Assembly: GCA_045600585.1 (NCBI GenBank)
Contig: JAZRYE010000036.1
Location: 1-64,000, forward strand
Length of the DNA: 64,000 nt
Direction of reading: 5' to 3'
From: JAZRYE01 sp045600585
GTDB taxonomy: Bacteria > Bacillota_I > Bacilli_A > RFN20 > CAG-826
This document shows, one piece after another, positions 1 through 9,014 of the stretch. A model generated the notes under the pieces. The model saw only the letters and a list, made by a program, of their open reading frames with translations. It was not told the DNA's origin and made no database searches. The position numbers and the translations under genes were made by a program. Position 1 is the stretch's first letter. The number at the start of each line of letters is the position of its first letter.

Positions 1-2
1 CT

Positions 3-221
3 AGAAGAAGAGGAATAGGAAATGTTTCAACCGAAATAATGCTAAATGTTTTAGGAATGAATATTGCTAAATTATTTAGATTCTATACTACGAATAAACT
101 AGATAAATATTGGACCGCTCCAGATGAATTAGAAAGAGAGAATATTAAACTACCAAACATGAAACGCTTGGCTAAAAAGGGAAGAAAAATAAATTTGGAA
201 ATATATAAAAACGACAAGTAG
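3..221 (+). CDS. Transposase, C-terminal fragment (IS1182/IS5-like)
   Basis: This is the C-terminal tail (about 72 residues) of a DDE-type transposase whose reading frame is open to the left edge. The visible stretch, with RRRGIGNVSTEIMLNVLGMN followed by a KLFRFY block, resembles the end of IS1182-type transposases, where an RG-x-x-NV segment precedes a short basic tail. The catalytic residues would lie outside the window, so it is unclear whether the element is intact. The stop is TAG at 219-221. The flanking sequence carries hairpins and a repeated short motif, as expected at an insertion sequence end. The exact IS family is uncertain. Confidence 0.55.
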   Translation, partial: RRRGIGNVSTEIMLNVLGMNIAKLFRFYTTNKLDKYWTAPDELERENIKLPNMKRLAKKGRKINLEIYKNDK

Positions 222-312
222 GTTTTTCAACAAGCTTAGCTTGTTGCTAAACTAATTTTTTTCAAAAGAAAAGGAGCTGTTCACCTTATAGGTTTTTCAA
301 CAGCCCCTTTTT
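220..312. repeat. Probable IS right end with repeated motif and hairpins
   Basis: The motif TAGGTTTTTCAACA occurs at 220-233 and almost identically at 289-302. A perfect 8-bp inverted repeat with a 3-nt loop (CAACAAGC, 228-235; GCTTGTTG, 239-246) directly follows the transposase stop. GGGGCTGTTGAAAAA, read on the minus strand at the right side, looks like an IS1182-type terminal repeat. The left end is outside the window, so the element boundary cannot be confirmed. Confidence 0.4.
269..312. terminator. Bidirectional terminator-like hairpin
   Basis: Arms at 269-281 and 299-312 pair over about 13 bp with one mismatch around a 17-nt loop. They are bounded by an A-run on the left and a T-run on the right, so the hairpin could terminate both the transposase (+) and the converging HAD gene (-). 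It may also be part of the insertion-sequence end. Confidence 0.5.
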
Positions 313-314
313 AT

Positions 315-911
315 TTATTCTAGATTATTAACAAAATCAATAAACTTTTCAGGATGAGATGGATCGAATAAATACGTATTTAATCCCGCTTCTTTACCTG
401 CTCTAATGTTATCGATATTATCATCAATAAATATGCAATCTGAAGGAGTTAAGTCACATTTGTTTATCGTGTATTCAAATATTCTTTTATCTGGTTTTGC
501 AAATTGTAATGGGAAAGAGAATATGAGCTCATCAAAGTATTTTAGAACTTCGATGTCATCATGATCATAAGTGAATGTATCTGGCATATTAGATAAAAGA
601 ATTAATTTAATTCCTTTGTTTTTAAGTTCTCTAACTAATTCCCAAATACCTGGAAGAGGCCATACTTCTTCTTTCCAATGGAAGATGATGTTATAAGCAC
701 TTTTCCAAAGTCTTTCAGGAAGGGTGTTTTTAACTTGTTCGTAATATTCTTTTGAAGATAGACCTTCGTCTTGAAAATGCCATTTCGGAAAGACGTTATT
801 TCTAACTAATTCTCTATCTTCTTTATTATCTCCGACATAGACATCTAAAAGATGGTCTCTTGAAAAACCAATTAGCACATTGCCACAGTCAAATATAAAA
901 TTTTTATACAT
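315..911 (-). CDS. HAD-superfamily phosphatase (YihX-like)
   Basis: This is a cytoplasmic haloacid-dehalogenase-type hydrolase of 198 residues, the usual size for subfamily IA. Motif I is FIFDCGNVLI with nucleophile Asp8. The second acidic residue is replaced by Asn, as is common in YihX-like sugar-phosphate phosphatases. Motif II is the Ser of LLSNMP, motif III the Lys of FAKPDKRIF, and motif IV the Asp pair of IFIDDN. It lies 21 nt downstream of the GH2 gene on the same strand and is probably cotranscribed. Dephosphorylation of a sugar phosphate such as glucose-1-phosphate is plausible, but the substrate is inferred. Confidence 0.75.
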   Translation of the reverse strand: MYKNFIFDCGNVLIGFSRDHLLDVYVGDNKEDRELVRNNVFPKWHFQDEGLSSKEYYEQVKNTLPERLWKSAYNIIFHWKEEVWPLPGIWELVRELKNKGIKLILLSNMPDTFTYDHDDIEVLKYFDELIFSFPLQFAKPDKRIFEYTINKCDLTPSDCIFIDDNIDNIRAGKEAGLNTYLFDPSHPEKFIDFVNNLE

Positions 912-932
912 ATTATAATGGTAAGTCCTTTT

Positions 933-2618
933 TTAATTTGAATTACATTTAGCAATAAGATCAATTTGTTTTTTGTTAAATTTCGGCTTTCTATCATAGG
1001 TATATAACCCGTTTTGTTCTTGTTCTACATCGTATAGTTGAGTGTAGCAGCATCCGGATAAAACTTTGCAATTTTTAACTAGAGTTGTTAAGGCTATATA
1101 TTCATTAACAAATTCATCACTATTTTTATAGTTTACATATCCCCATGGTTCTTCATCATGATGACCAGTAAAACAAGCAAAACTCATTCCACCATATTCA
1201 CTGAGTATTGTTGGTTTATCTTCATCATAAAATCCATCAATAAACGGATTGATTGTTTCTAAAGGTGAAAGAGCTTTTTCATAGCTTGTTTCCAAATCAT
1301 CCAAAGTTTGTTTGATTTGTTTTGAATCAAAATAATTATGGAAATCAGCAATGTCATTATGTTTACTATGATAACCACCACTAGTATCAACGCATGGTCG
1401 AGAAGGATCTATTTTATGAGTTAAATCATATACTTCTTCGCAGTATCTAATATCCCTAAGTTTAGCTTCTTCTGTAAAATCCTTCCAAGCTTCATTTAAA
1501 GGACACCAAACAACAATTGAAGGATGGTTATACATCATTCTCATTGTTTCTTCCCATTCATTTTTAAATTGAGGAAGAGAATCTAAATATCCATTTCTTA
1601 ATCCCCAAGAACCATATTCTTGCCAAACAATAAAACCTTTTCTATCAGCATATTCTAAATAGACTTGATCGAAGACTTTTTGATGTAGTCTAGCTCCGTT
1701 AAAGCCTAACTCCATCGCTAAATCGATGTCTTTTGTGGCTTCTTCAACTGTTTGAGATGTATAGTTACCTACTTTATAGAATCCTTGGTCTAAAACAAGC
1801 ATTTGAAATACTTCTTTATCATTAACAAAGAACTTCTTATCTTTGAAATAGACTTTTCTTAATCCAAAATAAGACTTAACAACGTCTTTACCAAAGGTAA
1901 TTTCAACATCATATAGTCTTCCATTACCTACTTCCCAAAGATGTTTTTCTTTTAAAGGAAGGGTGACTTCTTCGCCTCTATAACCTTTAATATAAATTTC
2001 TCCCATCAACGATTTTTTATAAGTGACTTTAATATTTAGATCATCAATTTCGTTAACTTCGATATTAAAAGAAACTGATTGATTATCTACATCGGGATTA
2101 ATTCTTAAATGTTTAACGTAATGAAGAGGAACTTTTTCTAAATAAACATCTCTCCAAATACCTGTTGTTCTTGTATAGAAGCAGCCAAATGATTTTTCAC
2201 GGTAACACTGTTTGCCAGAAGCTGTGTCATTACGACAGTCGTCTTTAACTTTTACTTTAAGTGTATTAATTCCAATTTTTACGTGTTTTGTAACGTCAAA
2301 AGAGAAGGCTGTATATCCTCCAATGTGGATTCCAATAAGTTCATCATTTACGAATACTATAGATTCATAGTCAACAGCATCAAAATGAAGAATAATTAAT
2401 GAATCAACATCTTCTTTTGATAATTCAAAATTTCTTTGATATTCACATTCAAAAATAAAACCCTTATATCCAATACCTGATATTTCTGTTTCAGGTGAAT
2501 AAGGTACTTCAATTTCTTTTTCTAGATTAATTGGAGAAATAATTTTAAAATTCCATTTACCATTTAAAGATGAATAAGAATTTCTTTCTAATTGTTTATT
2601 AATAAATAATTGTTTCAT
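933..2618 (-). CDS. Glycoside hydrolase family 2 (beta-galactosidase/beta-glucuronidase type)
   Basis: This is a 561-residue intracellular glycosidase without a signal peptide. It has an N-terminal sugar-binding jelly-roll (about 1-165), an Ig-like linker (about 170-260) and a TIM barrel. The catalytic acid/base is Glu376 in VVWCPLNEAW, and the nucleophile is Glu474 in TILSEYGGM, both in the expected GH2 positions. The length is close to beta-glucuronidases (about 600) and far below LacZ (about 1,000). Substrate specificity cannot be read from the sequence. No SD precedes the ATG; a TATAAT box ends about 10 nt upstream, so the transcript may be leaderless. It diverges from the GH37 gene and heads the HAD gene. 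Confidence 0.85.
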   Translation of the reverse strand: MKQLFINKQLERNSYSSLNGKWNFKIISPINLEKEIEVPYSPETEISGIGYKGFIFECEYQRNFELSKEDVDSLIILHFDAVDYESIVFVNDELIGIHIGGYTAFSFDVTKHVKIGINTLKVKVKDDCRNDTASGKQCYREKSFGCFYTRTTGIWRDVYLEKVPLHYVKHLRINPDVDNQSVSFNIEVNEIDDLNIKVTYKKSLMGEIYIKGYRGEEVTLPLKEKHLWEVGNGRLYDVEITFGKDVVKSYFGLRKVYFKDKKFFVNDKEVFQMLVLDQGFYKVGNYTSQTVEEATKDIDLAMELGFNGARLHQKVFDQVYLEYADRKGFIVWQEYGSWGLRNGYLDSLPQFKNEWEETMRMMYNHPSIVVWCPLNEAWKDFTEEAKLRDIRYCEEVYDLTHKIDPSRPCVDTSGGYHSKHNDIADFHNYFDSKQIKQTLDDLETSYEKALSPLETINPFIDGFYDEDKPTILSEYGGMSFACFTGHHDEEPWGYVNYKNSDEFVNEYIALTTLVKNCKVLSGCCYTQLYDVEQEQNGLYTYDRKPKFNKKQIDLIAKCNSN

Positions 2619-2730
2619 ATGATTTAATTATAAATAATTATTCTTTAATTACAATTAACAAAACAAATAAAGAAAACGTATAACGTTTAATTACATTTTT
2701 GTTGTAAACTAATTAAAAAGGTAAAAGTAT
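2619..2730. promoter_or_regulatory. Divergent promoter region with AAACGT/ACGTTT palindrome
   Basis: The 112-bp gap separates the divergent GH2 and GH37 genes. A 15-bp palindrome (AAACGT, 3-nt centre, ACGTTT) lies at 2674-2688 and has the form of a LacI-type operator half-site pair. On the minus strand TTGTAA and TATAAT are 16 bp apart, giving a credible GH2 promoter. On the plus strand only a weak AAAAAGG precedes the GH37 ATG. A repressor acting on both genes is inferred; no LacI gene is present in the window. Confidence 0.5.
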
Positions 2731-3957
2731 ATGAATAAAGTCCATAATTACATAATAAACGAATGGGATAAATGCATTAGAGATCCTAATAATAAAGAAG
2801 ATGCAAAATTAAGTAATGTTAAGCTACCAAATAAATACACAACTCCGTGTATTAATGATGAATTTAAAAATTTCTATTATTGGGATACATATTTTACAAA
2901 TCTTGGTTTATTAGAAGATGGAAGAATTGAAGATGCTAGAAATAATTTAAACATCATGAGATTTTTCGTTATGAATTATGGATTTGTTCCTAATGCCGAT
3001 CACCTCATATTTGGATCACAACCTCCATTCTTTACTAGAGGTGTTTATGACCTATATCAAAAGACCAAAAATGTTGAAGATATTACCTACTTCATTGATT
3101 ATTTAATCCAAGAATTAGATTTCTGGGAATTCGATAGAAAAACTCCTACTGGATTAAATCAATATAAATGTGGCTGGACTAATATAAAATGCAAAAATTC
3201 ATATAGTTATTTTGTTAATCGCGTTAACGGATTAAATGAAGAAGAAAAGAAGATTTCAGATATTGAAATGACTAAGAATTTCTTCGCCATTGGAGAATCA
3301 GGTTGGGATATAAATCTTAGATATATAACTAAGGGAAATAGATTTGCAGCGTTAAAATTTAATAACATTGATCTTAACGCTATTCTTTACGATGCAGAAA
3401 TGAAGATAAGCGAAATGCTTTCTATTATAAATAGAAAAGAAGACGCAAAAGCGTTCTTAGAAAAAGCCAATAAAAGAAAAGAATTAATGGATAAATTAAT
3501 GCTAGATTCTAAATCTGGAATATATTTAGATTATAACTATGTTGATGACAAATTATCAGAAACATTATCCGCTGCAAGTTTTTATCCTTTTGCAATGGGA
3601 ATATCTGCTGATAAAGAAGCTTGTTTATCATTATTTAACAAGTTAGATAACGAATTTGGAATATCGACCGCCATCAATCATGAAGACAAAAATTATATGC
3701 AATGGGATTACCCACATATGTGGCCAAGCAATGTCTATTTTGCATATCTTGCTTTAAAAAATGTCGGTCTAGAAAAAGAAGCCGAAAAACTTAAAGACCA
3801 ATATATGAATGTGGTTAAGAATAATTACAACGAAACAGGCAAGCTTTGGGAAAAATATAATACAGTGACCGGATCAGTTTCAAAGACTGTTGAATATGAA
3901 ACTCCATCTATGATGGGTTGGACTGCCGGAGTGTTTGAATATTTCTATAATAATTAG
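2731..3957 (+). CDS. GH37-like alpha,alpha-trehalase / (alpha/alpha)6-barrel glycosidase
   Basis: This is a 408-residue cytoplasmic glycosidase related to family GH37 (trehalases; GH63 shares the fold). Diagnostic stretches are FYYWDTYF near the N-terminus, FVPNADHLIFGSQPPFF, the general-acid motif GESGWDINLRY with Asp193, QWDYPHMWPS, and KTVEYETPSMMGWTAGVF, where the general-base Glu of trehalases lies. It is shorter than Tre37A enzymes (about 550) and lacks a signal peptide, so it would act on imported sugar. The glycine-rich loop typical of true trehalases before the last motif is absent, so the substrate may differ. The next gene starts 11 nt after the stop. Confidence 0.7.
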   Translation: MNKVHNYIINEWDKCIRDPNNKEDAKLSNVKLPNKYTTPCINDEFKNFYYWDTYFTNLGLLEDGRIEDARNNLNIMRFFVMNYGFVPNADHLIFGSQPPFFTRGVYDLYQKTKNVEDITYFIDYLIQELDFWEFDRKTPTGLNQYKCGWTNIKCKNSYSYFVNRVNGLNEEEKKISDIEMTKNFFAIGESGWDINLRYITKGNRFAALKFNNIDLNAILYDAEMKISEMLSIINRKEDAKAFLEKANKRKELMDKLMLDSKSGIYLDYNYVDDKLSETLSAASFYPFAMGISADKEACLSLFNKLDNEFGISTAINHEDKNYMQWDYPHMWPSNVYFAYLALKNVGLEKEAEKLKDQYMNVVKNNYNETGKLWEKYNTVTGSVSKTVEYETPSMMGWTAGVFEYFYNN

Positions 3958-3968
3958 AAGGTATAAAT

Positions 3969-5600
3969 ATGAAGAATGTAATTGAAATGACAATCTTAAA
4001 TTCGCTAAATAAAACAGTGAATAACTCTTTTGATATAAATGATGAGTTAAAAGAAATCATCATGCTTAAAAACGAAGAATATTCTTTTCAAATCAATTTA
4101 AAAAGTCCTGTGAGATATGGATGGGTGAATCTAAAAATCTTCGGATTAGATAAAAAAGATTATCACGTAAGCACCGTTAAATATATATATGGTAAATATA
4201 TCGATGTCAGTAACCAAGAAGAAAAAGCTGATGATTATTATTTAGATAAAGATGAAGGATTCTATCCTGATATTCTTTTACCTTTAGATAAAACATATGT
4301 TCATTTATATGACAAAACAATCACAACTTTATTTGTCACAATCAAATTAAGAAGCAACAAACTTCCTAAAGACAAATTAAAAATCAGCGTTGTTTCTGGA
4401 TGGAAAGAACATTTATGTTCAAAGACTTTGCCTATTAAGATAATTGATAAAAACTTAGTTGATAACGATTTAATGGTTACTCACTGGTTCCATCATGATT
4501 GTTTATCTGAATATTATCATATAAAAGTATTCTCAAAGGCTTATTACAAAGTTTTTGATGCTTATTTGAGGAATTATGTAGAAAACGGGAATACAATGCT
4601 CCTCGTGCCTCTTTTTACACCTTGTCTTGATACAGAAGTTGGAAGTGAACGTCCAACAACTCAACTTGTTGAAGTGTTTAAAGAAAATGGCAAGTGGTCA
4701 TTCAATTTTGATAAATTAGATTATTATCTGTCCTTCATTAAAGAAAGAGGAATTAAATACTTTGAATTCTCACACTTATTTACTCAATGGGGTGCAAAAT
4801 TCTGCCCAAAAGTTGTCTATAAAGAAAACGATAAATTAGTAAAAGGGTTTGGATGGAAATATGAAAGTAGTTCAATAGAATATCGCGAATTCTTATCCGC
4901 TTTATTACCTGAATTAGATAAATATTTAAAATCAAAACAATACGACAAGATTTCTGTTTTCCATGTAAGTGACGAACCAAACAAAGATTCTATTGATACA
5001 TATGTATCTAATAAAGCACACATGAAAAAATATCTTAAAGATTATACTTTCATGGATGCATTAAGTGATTTTGACTTTGCAAATGAAGTTGATTTACCAG
5101 TTGTAGCTGATAACCATATTCAAAAATTCTTAGATAATAAAGTTCCATCAATGGTCTATTATTGCTGCGTGCAAGGATGTGACAATGTTCCAAATGGATT
5201 TATCAATATGCCGGCGTTAAGAAGCAGAATCATCGGCATGATGATGTATTTAAATGATTCTTTAGGATTCTTACAATGGGGTTATAACTTCTGGTTTGCA
5301 CCTCTATCAGTTTGCAAAATCAATCCATATATCTATGCAGATGGAGTTGGATATTTTAATCCAGGAGATCCATTCTTAGTGTATCCTGGTATGGATTATG
5401 AACCAGTTGATTCAACAAGAAACAAGATATTCAATGAAGCAATTCAAGATTACCGTTTATGCAAAACAGTTGAACAAGTAATTGGCAAAGAAGAAGTCAA
5501 AAATATTATTAGAAAATATGGTGTTAATAACTACAACACATATAGTCATAATAACAACGATTTATTAGAGTTAAAAAAAGAATTAATCAGCAGATTATAA
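3969..5600 (+). CDS. DUF4091-type glycoside hydrolase, cytoplasmic
   Basis: This is a 543-residue protein with an N-terminal beta-sandwich (about 1-160) and a TIM-barrel-like catalytic part. Family hallmarks are THWFHHDCLSEYY, SHLFTQWGAKF, HVSDEPN with the candidate catalytic Asp335-Glu336, and the C-terminal LQWGYNFW and PFLVYPG blocks, followed by a DYRLCK helix. DUF4091 proteins are poorly characterised but have the layout of clan GH-A glycosidases. AGAAGG lies 7 nt before the ATG. With the preceding GH37 gene it forms a two-gene operon. A second, secreted DUF4091 protein occurs at 15778-18267. Confidence 0.75.
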   Translation: MKNVIEMTILNSLNKTVNNSFDINDELKEIIMLKNEEYSFQINLKSPVRYGWVNLKIFGLDKKDYHVSTVKYIYGKYIDVSNQEEKADDYYLDKDEGFYPDILLPLDKTYVHLYDKTITTLFVTIKLRSNKLPKDKLKISVVSGWKEHLCSKTLPIKIIDKNLVDNDLMVTHWFHHDCLSEYYHIKVFSKAYYKVFDAYLRNYVENGNTMLLVPLFTPCLDTEVGSERPTTQLVEVFKENGKWSFNFDKLDYYLSFIKERGIKYFEFSHLFTQWGAKFCPKVVYKENDKLVKGFGWKYESSSIEYREFLSALLPELDKYLKSKQYDKISVFHVSDEPNKDSIDTYVSNKAHMKKYLKDYTFMDALSDFDFANEVDLPVVADNHIQKFLDNKVPSMVYYCCVQGCDNVPNGFINMPALRSRIIGMMMYLNDSLGFLQWGYNFWFAPLSVCKINPYIYADGVGYFNPGDPFLVYPGMDYEPVDSTRNKIFNEAIQDYRLCKTVEQVIGKEEVKNIIRKYGVNNYNTYSHNNNDLLELKKELISRL

Positions 5601-5611
5601 GAAAGCTAATA

Positions 5612-5660
5612 AAAAAAGAGTGTCAATTGTGTTATGTATCACTTTTGACACTTTTTTTGC
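5612..5660. terminator. Bidirectional rho-independent terminator
   Basis: An A-run plus GTGTCAA arm (5612-5627) pairs with TTGACAC plus a T-run (5645-5659), with a 2-nt bulge. It lies between the stop codons of converging genes and is suitable for ending the plus-strand DUF4091 transcript. The A/T flanks make it bidirectional. Confidence 0.7.
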
Positions 5661-5670
5661 TTAAAATAAA

Positions 5671-5695
5671 GCCACTAGAGAATATCTAATGGCTA
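5671..5695 (-). terminator. Hairpin downstream of the minus-strand operon
   Basis: Arms at 5671-5680 and 5686-5695 pair over 10 bp when read on the minus strand (one G-U pair, 5-nt loop), followed by TTATTTTAAG. It begins just past the stop of the Gfo/Idh/MocA gene and probably ends the long operon. Confidence 0.55.
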
Positions 5696-5700
5696 ATTAT

Positions 5701-6927
5701 TTAGAATTTTAGAACGTCTTCTGGCTTTCTTGTTTTATATTTGCCTCGAGTAAAATCAGGTATTTTATATGGTTTTCCATGATGTCTAATAGACTTTTCA
5801 CTTAATGGGGTAATTGAATACCACGCGGCAGCGTCATATACATCAATTGGCATTGGTAAGTTATTTTTAACACAATTAACAAATGCTCTAACAAGGAATA
5901 TATCCATACCGCCATGACCTAATGTAACTTCTTCAGGTGTAATGTTTTTCCAACAATCAGGTAAATATTCATCATATTGATCTTTCGCATTACCAAAGTA
6001 TTTCTTGTTGAATTCAGATGGATCCCATACATTTTCATCAATATTACCGTCAAGGAGGACCATATTGGTATCCATATCAGTACAGCCTTTTGTACCTTTA
6101 ACTTGGAATTCACGAGAATAATGGGCTGGTAAGGTTGTATTTAAAGTCATTGTGATGGTTTCACCGTTTTCACACATAATACTTGTTGATACAACATCAC
6201 CTTGTTTAAAAGTCACATCTTTAAGTGATTTATCTTCACATTCAGGTTTATTAGCAAATTCATGTAAACCGCGAGATTTGGAACTTACAGAAGAAACATA
6301 TAACATCCTATTTCCTCTATTAATGTTTAAGATTTTAGCAATTGGACCTAATTCATGAGTTGGATAGTTTTCGCAGTTTCTGCTCATGTAGTTTCTCAAA
6401 CGATAATGTCTATTAACATTACCACCTAAGATTTCTTTTCTTAAGTCGTGAGTATAAGCACCATGACAATGAATAACTTCACCTAGTTTACCCGCTCTTA
6501 CAAGGGCAGTAGATAATAATTCAAACTTATCGTAACAGCAGTTTTCCATCATCATAATTGGTGTTTTGCTTTTTTCATAAGCTTTAACTAATCTCCAACA
6601 ATCTTTAATGGAATAAGCACCAGCAACTTCCATTGCACATGGAATGCCTTTATTCATACAATCAATTGCTTGATTAATGTGTGCTTCCCAACTTGTTGCA
6701 ATATAAACTGCATCAAGTTCTTTATCATTTAAAAATTCTTTGAAATCAGTATATTTTCGAGCGTCGTAGTTGCGTTTTTCTTTAATCTTTTTAGCAATAT
6801 CATCAACACGATCTTGATAGACATCGCAAATAGCAACAACGTCAACTTCAGGAACAGCTAAAAATGTAGCAAGCATACCATTGCCACGTTGTCCTAATCC
6901 GACAAATCCAATTCTAACTCTTTCCAT
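5701..6927 (-). CDS. Gfo/Idh/MocA-family oxidoreductase, GH109-like
   Basis: This is a 408-residue cytoplasmic NAD(P)-dependent enzyme. The N-terminal Rossmann fold carries GLGQRG (residues 10-15), and a long C-terminal alpha/beta domain follows. The stretches NYPTHELGPIAKILNINRG and LGHGGMDIF match the GH109 branch, where bound NAD supports hydrolysis of alpha-N-acetylgalactosaminides by an oxidation-elimination route. Ordinary sugar dehydrogenase activity is the alternative. No Tat or Sec signal is present, unlike several characterised GH109 enzymes. It is the last gene before the terminator at 5671-5695, and a strong hairpin lies between it and the upstream gene, so its expression relative to the operon may be attenuated. 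Confidence 0.75.
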   Translation of the reverse strand: MERVRIGFVGLGQRGNGMLATFLAVPEVDVVAICDVYQDRVDDIAKKIKEKRNYDARKYTDFKEFLNDKELDAVYIATSWEAHINQAIDCMNKGIPCAMEVAGAYSIKDCWRLVKAYEKSKTPIMMMENCCYDKFELLSTALVRAGKLGEVIHCHGAYTHDLRKEILGGNVNRHYRLRNYMSRNCENYPTHELGPIAKILNINRGNRMLYVSSVSSKSRGLHEFANKPECEDKSLKDVTFKQGDVVSTSIMCENGETITMTLNTTLPAHYSREFQVKGTKGCTDMDTNMVLLDGNIDENVWDPSEFNKKYFGNAKDQYDEYLPDCWKNITPEEVTLGHGGMDIFLVRAFVNCVKNNLPMPIDVYDAAAWYSITPLSEKSIRHHGKPYKIPDFTRGKYKTRKPEDVLKF

Positions 6928-6958
6928 AATCTAAACCTCTTTTTAAACAAGAATGCCT

Positions 6959-6994
6959 CAAAAGTAGCTGCAGAATTAACTGCAACTACTCTTG
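6959..6994 (-). terminator. Strong intergenic hairpin (attenuator or processing site)
   Basis: A 15-bp inverted repeat (6959-6973 and 6980-6994) with a 6-nt loop pairs completely in minus-strand RNA using two G-U pairs. It lies just after the stop of the 7011-8960 gene and about 30 nt before the downstream ATG. The 3' arm ends in only four T residues, so it may be a partial terminator, attenuator or 3'-end stabiliser. Confidence 0.55.
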
Positions 6995-7010
6995 TGCAAA
7001 TTAATAATAA

Positions 7011-8960
7011 TTAAATAGCTCTTAATGAAGCGTAATCGACGTAGAAGTTACAAGTTGGAGCAACATCTCTATAAAGATAGATACATGCTACTGTAGAACT
7101 ATAAGAAGTTCTTTGTCCGTCGTTTAATTGAGCATCTGCTACCGCTAATGTATACCATCCATCAGCGCCTTTAGTAACAGTGCCAAACGTTGATGTAACA
7201 CTTTCGCCATTAACTGTGATTACATTTGGAGTACCAACATAATGGTTTTCATCTGACATAAATGTAAGTTCAAATGTACCATTACCATCAGGTTTGAAAT
7301 CAATTGCTACTGATTTACCAGCATACATTTCTTCAGTAATAGCCATGCTTTCACTGACTTTTCTCCATGACCAAGCAGGCATATTTGTTGTCTCATATTG
7401 AACATATGGTTTAGTAATCTTGAAGTTATCAATGACAATTTCGTTCCATTCTTCATTAGCAGCAGTTCTAACTTGGTGTAATGTGAAGAGAATGTGTGTA
7501 GCGACACAATCAGTAATTGGTCTAACAAATTGTGTTTTCCAGTTAGCATCTGGATTGATGCCAACTTCATTTGCAGGTTCTGTTCCAAGTAATCTCTCGC
7601 TTTGATACCAGTCACATGCAACATAAGAACCTGTATTTTCGTTAAATAATTTGAATGAGCTCCATGCATTACCAGAAATTAATTTGTAATCGAATGAGAA
7701 GCCTTTTGATCTAGAAAGATTCATAGAGCCACCTAAGCTTAAGCAAATAGGTGTCCAAGGATCTCCTTCTGTAACTGTTGGAACAGCAATTCTTAATGCT
7801 GATTTTGAGTTGTTTGTTACTTCGGTTTGCATACCAACGTTAAGACCATAAACGCCATCCCAACGTGATCCAGACCAAGGTGTTAAGGTATCTGTAAAGT
7901 CGCCATCAGCATCAATGCCTTTAGCAACTTTTGCAGCAACATTAATCTTTACACTTGTAATTGCAAAAGCAGAACCACTATAGAATTGAATGTTATTAAC
8001 TTTACGTGAATCAAATGCATAGTGCATTGGAGTAGAAGATAAGACGCCAGAAACAACATTCTTGTTATCCCATGTCCAGCCTTCAAGACCACTGAAGATG
8101 AAACATTGGCCAGAGCCTGTTACTTCAACAGATGAAACACCACGTAATGATGATTTGAAATGGAAATAATTATCAGCGGCAATTGAGACTAAACTATCAG
8201 AATTAAATGATCCACCACGGATTTCGAATATAATAACGTCACCTTCTTTAGATGTTGCTTGATATTCAAGTGGAGAACCTGTAGGAGTGATACCAGTTGT
8301 TGCATCAAGCGTTACTGTCTTAAGAGCAGGTAATACCCAGCTATCTTCAGCAATTTCTGCTGTAGCAGCAGCATCTGAATAATACTTGTCGCAGCAAGAG
8401 CATTCCCAATATTCAGAATTACCATCGAATAAGCCAGTTCTAGTTACTGCAGAATGGTGAACTAAATAGTGTCCTGGTGCCATATAACCATTTCCACCTT
8501 CGCTCTTCCAAGCGTTTAAGTCAGTGAATTGATTTGCGCCATCTTGAGTTTCAGCATACTTGTCGCATCTTGAGCAATCATAATAATCGCGATAGCCAGG
8601 TGCTTCGTGTGTATTATGTACACCTTCAACTTTCTCGAAATTATGACCTTGTGCATTTACGTAACGAATATCACTAGTATCTGCCAAGATAGCGGCTTTT
8701 TGAGCAGCAGTTAATGTTCTTTCCCCTGCAACAACGCCTCCTGCAGGTAAAGTCAATGATGTAGTACCATCGCAGTTTGTGTAGTAATCGTGAATACCTG
8801 GAGCTTCACAAGTTGCTGCCACACCAGCGTAATGATAATACTCATTGTCTGCTAATGCACCTTTAAAACCAAGCTTTGATCCACTTACTGCTATTGTAGC
8901 AGCAGCTGCACCAATCAAAGCAAAGCATCCAAGGCAAGCAATGATTTTTTTAGATTTCAT
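7011..8960 (-). CDS. Secreted Cys-repeat surface protein with jelly-roll domains
   Basis: This is a 649-residue exported protein. The start is the ATG at 8960, behind an AAAGGAGG site; an upstream in-frame ATG has no such site. A Sec signal (KKIIACLGCFALIGAAAA) lacks a clear lipobox. Residues of about 40-245 hold four repeats of roughly 45-55 residues with a C-x2-C core and YYDCSRCDKYA-like texture, possibly metal-binding or disulfide modules. The remaining about 400 residues are beta-rich, with DNFKITKP and DYASL blocks suggestive of CBM11-like jelly-rolls. It is a full-length paralogue of the next gene upstream (9015-11054). Binding of extracellular glycan is inferred from fold and operon; no catalytic motif is visible. 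Confidence 0.6.
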   Translation of the reverse strand: MKSKKIIACLGCFALIGAAAATIAVSGSKLGFKGALADNEYYHYAGVAATCEAPGIHDYYTNCDGTTSLTLPAGGVVAGERTLTAAQKAAILADTSDIRYVNAQGHNFEKVEGVHNTHEAPGYRDYYDCSRCDKYAETQDGANQFTDLNAWKSEGGNGYMAPGHYLVHHSAVTRTGLFDGNSEYWECSCCDKYYSDAAATAEIAEDSWVLPALKTVTLDATTGITPTGSPLEYQATSKEGDVIIFEIRGGSFNSDSLVSIAADNYFHFKSSLRGVSSVEVTGSGQCFIFSGLEGWTWDNKNVVSGVLSSTPMHYAFDSRKVNNIQFYSGSAFAITSVKINVAAKVAKGIDADGDFTDTLTPWSGSRWDGVYGLNVGMQTEVTNNSKSALRIAVPTVTEGDPWTPICLSLGGSMNLSRSKGFSFDYKLISGNAWSSFKLFNENTGSYVACDWYQSERLLGTEPANEVGINPDANWKTQFVRPITDCVATHILFTLHQVRTAANEEWNEIVIDNFKITKPYVQYETTNMPAWSWRKVSESMAITEEMYAGKSVAIDFKPDGNGTFELTFMSDENHYVGTPNVITVNGESVTSTFGTVTKGADGWYTLAVADAQLNDGQRTSYSSTVACIYLYRDVAPTCNFYVDYASLRAI

Positions 8961-9014
8961 TATAAGAAAATCCTCCTTTTTATTTTTTGCTATTTCTAGC
9001 AATTAGAGCCTAAT

